From positions 23,922,501 to 23,986,500 of the forward strand of contig CM041553.1 of assembly GCA_023238725.1 (NCBI GenBank): a DNA stretch of 64,000 nt. Direction: 5' to 3'. The notes below the pieces were generated by a model. That model did not search any database. It was not told the DNA's origin and saw only the letters and a list, made by a program, of their open reading frames with translations. The translations under genes were made by a program, and so were the position numbers. Each line of letters starts with the position of its first letter. The stretch's first letter is position 1. This DNA is from Scortum barcoo (lineage: Eukaryota; Chordata; Actinopteri; Centrarchiformes; Terapontidae). This document shows, piece by piece, positions 54,701 to 64,000 of this stretch.

Positions 54701-57653
54701 AAAAGGTAAGTCAAGTCTCTCAATCTCTCGGTCATTGGAGGTTCACTCTGCTCTATTCGTTTTGGCCTCATTCTCTCAATTTTTATTTTTCAGGTCTATC
54801 AAAGCAAACTGCGAGTTCGATCTCAAGTCTGTGAAATGAGGGCAAGTCCGAGTTAAATGCAAAACTTTTAGGACACTGAAAGGAAAATGTTTAAGTTGAA
54901 GTCAGTACTCTAAGTTGTGGTACGAGAATAGTGTTTCTTCGCAGCTGAGAACCCGTCCTTTTAATGCATCAAGGCATCTAACATTAATATTTGGTGTGTG
55001 TGTCTGCAGCAATGTTCCAGGATTTTAGCAGGTTGAACGTTACGTGAGATTTAAATGTTTTTGCTTCTCATGTTCAAGCCCCAGAGTAATTAAGTCAAAT
55101 TATTACAGCCGTAGACTCTACTTTGAGGTAAATCTATTAAATCTACCTCTATGTGCACAATCAAAAGAACGTAAATATGGTAATAAACATACAGCAACAC
55201 GCGCACAAACATCCAGGCACTGCAGCTATGTTTTTCTATGCTGCAAGAGAGCCATTTGAGCCTGATGCAGAGATGGAGAGACCCAACAGGGAGACAGAGA
55301 CTGAATGGGGAAGAGAGGGATGCTGGGAAACATGAGGAGGCCTGAGTGGAGAGGAAAAAACAAAAAGCAAGCCATCACAAAAGGAGAGCTGTTGAGTGTT
55401 ACTGACAGCTGAACGATCCTGGTTAACTTGTATAGAGATATTGACGCGTGTTTCTGTGTGTCCATGCAGTCCTGTTGGACAGAGTAAACAGTCGGACGTT
55501 CAGTCAACATCCCCAAGCTCCCATGCTCCGAGCTCCACTGCAGGGTTCAGTTTTTCATCACAAGCATCACAAACGTTCTTTAATCACTGCAGGCGATGAA
55601 GGCAAACTCCTTAAACACACAACTGTAGTGTACACGCGCCGTGCGCCGGGACGACCGTTTTGTCACGTAAAGTCGCTTTTGGCCTCCATCCACCCCGCCA
55701 TTATCGGAGTCATTTGACATTAAAGCCAACACAAATGAAAATTATTCAGGTGAGGCGGCTCAAAGTGGAAAAGGAAACGGAGGAAAACAAAAGGGAACAA
55801 AGGTGGAAAACACACGGGGGGAGATGGATGCGGAGCCTGCGGAAAAACAAAGAATAACTAAAAACAGAGGCTCTGATGCATTACTGCTGGCAAATTAGCT
55901 AAACATAGAAACTACTACTGAACTGTCACACAAGCACACACACAGAGCACTCTTTAGCTATTCCTTATGCATCAGCAGTGTGTTTGCTCCTCTGTAGTCC
56001 CCTTGACTGCAAATGGAGAGGACAGCAGAGAGAGGAGCTGGGTGTTTATTGTTATCCTCACAGACTGAGAGTCTGTAAAGGCTAAAAACACAGTGACCAG
56101 GGAGCCCAGGAGCAGTGTGAGTGAGTCAGACTCAGCTGGTCTCCATCAGTGGGAGGTCTGCAGTGTGGGATATCTGATTTGTTATGAAAAAAAAAAGAAA
56201 GAGAGAGAGAGAGAAAAAAAAATCAGGTTGGCCTGCAGGCGAGCTCAGGAAGCGCACCGAGCCAGTCGTGGCAGCCTTGGTCTGACTCCTCTGAATGTCA
56301 TCTCTCTTGACTGCTAGGCAACATACGTGTGGTATGTGTAATTCACCTTTCATATGTATGTTTAATTTTTACGTTGTTGTATGAGACGATGAGAGAGGTA
56401 AAAAAGGTGGATAAAATATAATGTGCTACCAGTGATCACTCTGCAATCAGTTAAAATGTTATAAAAAAATAAACTATGATGTCAGAATTAATCATTTCTC
56501 TTGACTGTGTGTTAATCTGCTCATATTGTGTTGTGTGTTTGCTTGGACTAAGACAAACCAAATCTTCATTTTGCACACACTTTACCAAGTGTGAAATGCA
56601 AGTTCATGTATGTTCAGCTGCATTGAAGAACTTGAAGAGTTTAAAGACTCTTTAAAGACACGTAATGCACTCGATTCATGCTCAGATGAGAAATAACAGC
56701 AAATAATTTTTGGCTTTGCTCCATTTTGTTGCATTGGTGTAAAAGGGTGGGGAATTACATTTAAATTATGGGAAGGTGTCAGATATAACATTGAATCCCA
56801 GTTAGTTGAAACAGAAGCAGGTAGTGTAGTAATTTCATCTTTTTGCAGCTTTTAAATGTTGGCAGAGATGCAACAGCACATTTTTTCACTTGGACTCTGT
56901 CAGGACAAGTGAAATACATGCCGATTAGTCTGAGCTGCTAAAGATGATGTTCACATATGTGATATTTTGTTTACTTGCTACACAGTCAGAAAACATTGAT
57001 CCGGGACGACATGAGCAGCATGTGTGTTGAATTAAAGAAAAGTGAAAATGATTTTCAGCTTGACCAAACTGTCTCTTGTCGAGGTCGGAGCTCACCCGTA
57101 AAATAAACCCTCAGATAATTCAATTTAAAATTCAGCCCTCCAGGAAGTTCAAGTGTTCATTTCATTGTGTTTCTAAAGATGCACAAATCAATATTCTTTA
57201 TTATAAATGGATGAAATCACTATATTTATGTGAAAGTGGTTCACTCGCTTTTGATTTTACAGCCCTTAACGATACAGTTTTAATTAAGTGGTTTGGTTCA
57301 CCCTTGCCGTCTCATTAACCTTATTCGAGCTGCAGAAAGCAATGTTATTCATGTAAAAGAAAGCTCTGAAAAACCCACTATATGCCACATGCGCAGCACC
57401 AAACAGCAGCCACGCAGAGTTAATGACTATCTGAGAAACATAATGGAGCATTTAGCAGTGAAAGAACCAAATATTCCCCTCAGGAGTTGGTGGAGACCAA
57501 ACCAGAGCTCAAAGCAGCGTGAATACTGGGCTTGTGATCAATGCTCATGTTTCTCAGTGTCTGCTTTAAGAGTAAATAAGCCATTGTTTGCTAACACGTT
57601 CACCTTAACAACTTCATAAGGCGATAATATATCAATGTTGTGTTGACAGCCTG
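51035..57653. other. Gene-free region
   Basis: Unique AT-rich sequence with a CT/CA tract at 51699-51727, a purine-rich patch at 52130-52190, poly-T at 53241-53260 and a GA tract at 56197-56212. Apart from the AAGTC repeat at 54684 I recognise no repeat, and no coding exon. Confidence 0.5.
54684..54862 (+). repeat. AAGTC-type dispersed repeat
   Basis: GTCAGGTCTCATTTG, AAGTCAAGTCTCTCAATCTC, TCATTGGAGGTTCA, GAGTTCGATCTCAAGTCTGT and GGGCAAGTCCGAGT match the degenerate AAGTC/GAGTC teleost repeat family, also seen briefly at 48596-48650. Confidence 0.6.
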
Positions 57654-58179
57654 TTGCACTGCCTCCAAGTGGACACTTTATGTGATCAACTATCACCAAA
57701 GACACATGCAGAACTTGCATCTATGTATACAGCTCCATCACCGTTTCATCCCCTGACAAATCAGGCCATCTTTGCCATCGGACAGAAGCTGGTTGCTGTC
57801 AGGACTGTGAGTGTTTGGTCTCCCGAGTGTGCGACGGTCTACAGGACTGTTAATGAATGCACAGGCTCGAACCGGCTCTGTGGGACATCAAAGGACTCTC
57901 CCACGGCATCGCGGATTACCTCAGTGTCTGTGCGGACACTTAAGAGCCCAACAAAAAAAAAAAGTGTTTTCCAAAGGACAAACTCCGTATGACAAAGCCA
58001 TCAAATCCCCTCTAAATAGGAAGAAGAGAGCTCTCAGGGCTCCGGGACGGGGGATGGAAGTTAAGTGTGTCCAGGGGGAGCTAAAGAGGAGAATGGAGAA
58101 CGGGAAGAACACCTACCAGGAGATGATGGAGGACAATCTGCGGCAGAAACAGTCTGAAGGAGGAGTGGAGTGCGGATGA
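57654..58179 (+). mobile_element. LINE ORF2 relic: linker between endonuclease and reverse transcriptase
   Basis: A frame at 57811-58179 ends LNRKKRALRAPGRGMEVKCV, QGELKRRMENGKNTY and QEMMEDNLRQKQ. It resembles the region after the endonuclease domain of teleost LINE ORF2 proteins (family pattern: NRKKRAF, then VQRELKR, GKxSYR and ME.QLQQNN). The preceding part, in another frame, has RTVSVWSPEC and TVNECT, like the family's RRWSPE and ECTDW segment, and a third reading gives HGIADYLSVCADT before an A11 run at 57952-57962. So at least one frameshift is present, and both catalytic domains are missing or unrecognised. It is an inactive fragment; the clade is not certain. Confidence 0.72.
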
Positions 58180-61100
58180 GAACAATCAAGCAGGCAGTCG
58201 GGCCAAAGCAAGAGAGAAACAAGTGGGCTGCTTACAGAGGAAACAGCTAACTTGTGAAAATTTCATGCGGACCACACGAGCCAGCACTTGGACTCGATGA
58301 CCCTTCCCCTCACACTCCACAGCCACGAGAGTATACACTGATAGCAACACTCCGGCGATACATAAATTCACCCCTTTCTTGAGGTGAAAATCATGTAAGA
58401 CTGATTTTCAAGTTACATTTTTATCACCGAAAGAGGAGAAGAGAGACTTTTATCGAAGCTAAATCAAAAATCCTCCTTTGGCCTCCGAGCCTCTGAGTGG
58501 GTGGGGTTGGTGACTGACAGCTGAGCAGGAAAGGGGCACGAACGCGTGATGTAAACAAACTCACGCTGGTAATTGTAGCTTACAAGTTAAGGACAGGCAG
58601 CGTTTTGTAAGCAGTGGCGGAGAAGTGAGTGGGAGGAGGTATTTTGGGCATCCAAGATTTTTTGTGAAGGTTTCATTAATTTTCTGCAGGTGACTGGCAG
58701 ATGAAGTGTTTCCGAAGCTTGGGGTGGGCATTAAAGTGTCCTGAGTGAATCATCAGAACAAAAGATGATGCATGTGTGCTGTAAAATGTGTTTTTTTGTG
58801 TGTTTGTACACAAGCTTGTCCAGGAGCATTTTGGAAGAAAAAACAACACAGACTTTACATATCTGTTGTGTGTGCTGCTAAATGGCAAACTAAAGCTCAA
58901 CATCAAGTGCTGGAGAATTTTTTTGGCAGTTTAACGTCAGTTCACTTGTGGATTTTGGGTCAAATATGGATGAAATCGGTGGTGAGTTTTTATTTCTTTT
59001 ATGTCTCCAGCTGCAACAACAAAGCTTTCTGAATTAGCTACAGCTCTGTTTCGGGCCTCTGGCTTCTCCTCCGTGGGAATGGTGGCTGATGGGTTTTTAA
59101 AGGAAACTAACAAAAAAAAAGAAAAGGATTTAGAAATGTTAAGGAACTCATTTCAAAGACTCCTTGAGAGAGGACTTACAGTGTTGTAATATACTTTCAG
59201 AGGCAGCTGCTCCACTCACTCGGAGGACTCAGAGGAGCAAAAAGGACCAATCCATTTCCAAACAGACTGCAAATCTTAACATTCGCAGGTCAAGTTTTTA
59301 AGCTGTTCCAAATGCTACAACTGACTCTTATCTAAGCTGCACAATGATGCTGGCAGTGTGCATACAGTGGATGTTTGTTTGGCAGTCTCCAAGCTACACT
59401 GCAGGACAAGGAAGGTTTCCATGCTTGCAAATGCAAAGACCACATAAGCTAGAAAATGAAAGTGGGCAGCAGAGCAGAGTTTGTGTTTCTGTGTGTCACA
59501 TTGATGATCTAGTTAGTCGGTGTCACTGACTGTGTTGATGGGCTTTGTTAAATGAATTTCATATGCACAGACAGCAGGCGCAATCATGAAACTGGAAAAT
59601 ATAAAATCTTAATTTCTTTCATTTGGGTAATGACTTTTGGTATGGTAAAATTATGAAGAAGTTTTGTACGCTGTTGTAGGGGGGAAAATGCAATTAAATT
59701 TCAGTTGGACTTTAACATAAAGTACAGTCAGAGTTGCAGCAGTAGAGATCATAATTGAACTCCCTTGGTTATGAAGCAAAACGCCATTGTTCTTAGTCAT
59801 TACTCCCAGCATGCTCTGCCGGGTCTTTCCCTGTCTGGCAGGGTGTCAGACCCGCTTCCCTGCATCGCCTGGCCATGTTTTGCCAGCCGTGGAGCTAATC
59901 TCTCCTCCAAACAAATGAAAATGGATTCAGAAGCGACTGCAGATACAAAATGCCACGAATCAGCTCACATTTCTCTCGTCTATTTGCATGCACGAACACA
60001 GAAAAAAAAAACATTTTCCATTTCCTGCTAATAGCAGCACTCCCAGACACTCGCAGTCGGGTCAGCGCTCGGCTGTTGCATACCGGGCAAAGTTATGAGG
60101 CATCATCACTGCTGCGCACGTCCACAGAGTCACACACAAACACATCCACACGCACACACACACAGTGAACTGAAAACACATTGCCTGAAAGCTGAATGCT
60201 GATTTGCTAATGAGCTGTCATGGTGACAGATACTGCCATTTAATTGGCTGGTAAAGGAGGCAATTAGAATTCAGTGCATAGTTGCACATCAGAGAGGGAG
60301 AGAGCCGAGGTGATGGTTTCTGTACATTATGTACAAGAATGTGCGCTTCAAAGTGAAACACACATCAGGAGACCGCAGCCACGTCACTCACGTCTTTAAA
60401 TTATTAATTCTGATGATCCTATTTAACTGCTCTGTGATCTGCTACTCAGTGTGTGTGTTCAAGAGTGCACTGTTCTTCCTTTTCATTACTCCTCTGCTTC
60501 TTTAGTTTTTCTTTTTAAACAACTTCCATCACTCCCTCTTCTCTCTCCTCATCTTCTACTCTATGCAGATGACTCTCTCTCTTTTCTCTCTCTCTCTTTC
60601 TTTCTCTCCCCCATTTCCCTTTTTCCTTCCAACTCCACCATCTGCTGGCTCAGTGTGCAGCATCTGTCCAACCCTTTCCCCATCTCTCCATCTTTCTTAT
60701 TCTCATTTTCTCCCCATCTTCCGTTCGACATGTCTCCTCTCTCTTCCTGTCTGTTGGGGTGTGAGTGTTGTCATTTCCTCATTCCCCCTCTCTCAAATTC
60801 AGATGTGCTTTACTGACGTCACCGGTGAGGTACAGTATTGCCAAAGCAGTTAAACAAGGTCTCCAAAGTGACTCTTCCCTGATAAACGTGGCTTATGTAA
60901 GACAAACATCGCTGCCTTACGTCTTTGTTTGTTGCTTGCCAAAAAAAAAAAAAAAACATGATCTCACTTTCTTGGAAAAAGTCCAGTAAACCATAATTGG
61001 ATTAAAGTGTTGTCCATGGCTCTACCTCAGGAAAACATTACTTACATTAGAAAAAAATGCTCTTTGAATACATTGAGGGTCCATTACACAACATATGGAG

Positions 61101-61994
61101 GATGTAGATTTGAGTGAGATAATGAACGTGGAAGGTGAGTTATAAAAACTGATTTATGTGGGATTCTCTGTTATCGAATGAAAATAAGATATGAATGTGA
61201 CAGTACAGCGGAGAACTCAAACCTGATTTTTATTATTCTAATTAATTTTTATGATGTTGTTGTTGTTTTCCAAATTTCTGTGAGGCAAAGCTGAACTTTT
61301 ATGTCGTACTATAACTTGTTACTGTCTCTCATACTGGACGGGAATATTTTACTTCGTCTTTGTTGGAGGTTGTTTTAAAATAAAGATATTGCTGGAAAAA
61401 GTCAAAGAAAGGTATGCTCATTACTACATACACTATATTATACTATAAAATTACATTTCTTTAGTGCACAGAAGACTAAAATGGAAGGAAAAACAGGCAG
61501 TTGCAAACAAATCATCAAGAATAATGCGATAAAATAATAAGAGAGGGCTAAAAAACAATGCGGATGAAATATAAAATCAAGAAAAAGAGTTGAAAAAGCC
61601 CATTACAGTTTCATGTGTTGTTCTCCTGGTTTTGCTTCAGGCTGTGACAGTCTCTTACATATTTTTCCTTAAGTAAATACTAAAGTTTGTTTTGGTCTGA
61701 GAGTTTTCAAATTCTCAGTATTTGATTTTTTTTTTTTTTTTTAGCGAAGAGCCACCACTGCAGTGAAACAGAAACACAGGCCCAATTCGGTCTGTTTTTT
61801 TTTCTGGGTTGCCAGGTTTTGTGTTTGTCCACCAGTCTCAATGCCCAAGCTGTGGTCATTTATTCAGTATTTAGTTTGTTTCTTTCTCTGTGTCTGGTTG
61901 CGTACAGTGCCAAGGTAATCTACAACTTGGCATTGTCTGTCACAGGCTAAACAGAATTTGAACTTTACTTTGAGTTTTGCAGGAAGTCCACTGG

Positions 61995-62031
<37 letters not shown>

Positions 62032-64000
62032 ACATCTGTTGTTCATCTTGCACATGGTCACTCTGAAAAACCTTATTCTCCAGGTTCATGCATAATTGCT
62101 GTGTGTTTCAATGTGTGTGAGTGTATTTGTGTCTTTGTGTTTGTGTGTGTCTGTGCACGCGTGTGTCTTACATGAGCCCGTAGTAGAAGAAGTAAGAAGT
62201 AAGCACGGATCAGTGACCTTCGCACTGTTACATTTTTAAAACAGGCCGTGAATAATAGATTGAGTTGGAATAAAACAGCGAAGGATGAAATATGAATTAA
62301 AATAATCTGAATTACAGAGACGGGGGGGCCGTGGGAGGTGGGGGAGGAGAGGGATGGGGGGTGAGCGTGGGGAAAGAGGGATTGAGGTAAAGAAGGCATT
62401 GACAGATCTCAAAGAGCATGGATGAGTGGATGTAGATGATTGTCACTACAGAGGATTGGTATTTATAAAGAAACAGAGCCCAGCAGTTACATTATGCACA
62501 GGCGAACATAAGTATTTAAAGGGAGAGTTAACCCAAACAACATACACAGACCGTGCCTCCGTCTCTGTGCAGAAATAAGACTGTTTCCTACACAGTCTGC
62601 TGATTATTGTAATTAACACTGTTGTTATATTTGGAAAGCGACATCACAGCGGAGCCTTTGAAATGTAACTTTCAGCTGCTTTGAGCGTCACCAGATGCTA
62701 CAGAGCTGCAGTTTTTATCTTTAAATGTCAGCGAATCACAAATAAAAAGGAAAAAAAACTATTGGGATGCATAGATAGCAGTCCAGGTAAGAGGGGAAAT
62801 GTGTTTTAGTCTATTTTTTGACAAAGAAGTAGCTTTAAGCAAATGAAATCAAAGGCTCACCTTGGAGTAAAGATGAAGATCACTTAACTGAACCAAAAAA
62901 GGAGAGATGTACTGTAAAAACTGTAAAAACAAAATGGTTGAAATCATTTGGAAATAAATCTGACCTCTTTTTCGTTTGAGTGTTTTGAATATTTCTGTTT
63001 GCTGTGGGAGAATTGAGACTCCTCTTATAATGAATTTGTGCAGATTAACTGAAATTCAAAGGCAAACAAAAAGTTTTCAGTCTTTATTTGGGAAAAAAAC
63101 TGCAACAGGCTTAAATTTAAAAGTACTATGAATGAAACAAACAAAGGCACAAATTGAAATTCATGTATTGTACAACTGAAGTAGCACTAAAGGTGCCATG
63201 TATAAACTAAAGTTATGAAAGTGGAATTGGAAATAAATAATGGAAATAATCAAACAACAATAACCCTGATATTCACATTCACAAGATTTAATAAAATTAC
63301 CTCAACAAACAGAGGAATCTGTGCCTAAAGTGCAAAGTTTGTGTTCTTAATTTGTTTTATGGCTTTTATTTCCTTTACACATAGAGCCACCTTATTTTTG
63401 AAAGAGGGTTAGTTTGATGTCAGAAATGATCAAAAATGGAACAAATTTTTACTCTCAGAGCAATAAATGATGTTGAATGAGTGTAGTTTGAGTTTAACTC
63501 CATTCAAAAGAGGCAACAAGGTGTTCAACGAATTTATGTCTGTCAGGATTATTTTTCTGTGCTGAGTGAGCTAATTTAATGTTGTTAATAACCAATTAAT
63601 GCAACAGAGAGTGTAATTTATTTTATTGCCTTCTGTTCGCCTGCTTTTCTGCTCAGCTCTTGGGTTTCTTTGATGAAGTCTAAACAGCATTAAACCATCA
63701 GTTCAAGCCTTCTGTTTTTCAGCTGCGACGCTACATGACTTTTCTCACTGTAGATCTTAGAGAAAACATGAGATTTGTACTATGCAACCAGCAGCAGGAC
63801 CTCCTACCGCGCAAACAAGTTTTTGATGATGGTTCAATACAAAAAAAAAAAAAAACTGTCTCAAAGTAAAAGTTGAGTCCACAGAAACAAACTTTTTTTG
63901 CATGAGTCAAACCAGTTTATTAGACTTCTGTGAGAGGACTGCCACAGATTGACACAACCTCTTTGGTTCGCTGAGCGCCTCCTTCTGATTTACTTCACTT
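58180..64000. other. Gene-free region to window end
   Basis: Unique AT-rich DNA. Pyrimidine-rich tract at 60530-60760 (source of two overlapping long frames), a CT array at 61995-62031, GT-rich sequence at 62100-62165, poly-A near 60941-60956 and 63841-63855, and a perfect TGACGTCA at 60814-60821. No gene, RNA gene or named repeat recognised. Confidence 0.5.
61995..62031. repeat. CT microsatellite
   Basis: About eighteen CT units with one interruption (TTTC) near 62015. Confidence 0.95.

Noticed and set aside
57293..57619. 108-codon plus-strand frame just before the LINE relic
   Set aside because: I could not match it to endonuclease or any other LINE segment, so it was not added to the element.
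60451..60853. Two overlapping frames of 121 and 96 codons
   Set aside because: Produced by a long CT-rich tract; the Ser/Leu/Phe/Pro-rich translation is typical of such tracts.

Overview
This is a stretch of vertebrate nuclear DNA, almost certainly from a spiny-rayed teleost fish. It is AT-leaning, full of CA/CT microsatellites and poly-T runs, has intron-split genes, and carries dispersed repeats that I recognise as typical of teleost genomes (a tRNA-derived SINE, Tc1 and hAT remnants, a LINE fragment, and several abundant short non-autonomous repeats). No bacterial or viral genes are visible.

Only two protein-coding genes can be supported. At the left edge the last coding exon of mad1l1 (spindle-checkpoint protein MAD1) lies on the plus strand at 1694-1843; positions 1-1693 are its last intron. 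On the minus strand, 24128 down to 19060, is a complete elfn1-type gene. It encodes a synaptic single-pass membrane protein with leucine-rich repeats, a fibronectin III domain and a PP1-binding tail. It is split into four coding exons (24128-23893, 23813-23660, 22749-22583, 21169-19060) that join in frame to about 888 residues. The genes are tail to tail about 17 kb apart, as I recall for MAD1L1 and ELFN1 in mammals, which supports the elfn1 assignment.

Layout: 1-1.8 kb mad1l1 intron and terminal exon; 1.8-19 kb intergenic, with repeat relics at 7.5, 11.3, 12.4 and 14.1 kb, a CpG-rich block at 10.1-10.95 kb and an unresolved protein-like stretch at 3.9-5.0 kb; 19-24.2 kb elfn1, with a MITE-like element just downstream of its third exon; 24.2-64 kb upstream of elfn1, with no recognisable protein gene but mobile-element relics at 26 kb (nested), 33 kb (Tc1), 37.7 kb (hAT end), 44 kb, 46.2 kb (foldback), 50.6-51 kb (SINEs), 54.7 kb and 57.7-58.2 kb (LINE). 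The rest of this 40 kb is microsatellites and unique sequence that may hold elfn1 regulatory elements or 5' non-coding exons.

The two genes do not share a pathway: MAD1 works at unattached kinetochores in dividing cells, and ELFN1 organises synapses in neurons. The most notable points are the multi-exon elfn1 coding region (single coding exon in mammals, as far as I know), expanded low-complexity tracts in its cytoplasmic tail, a CpG-rich block in the tail-to-tail interval, and a nested repeat at 26 kb. I did not find a convincing new biological system.
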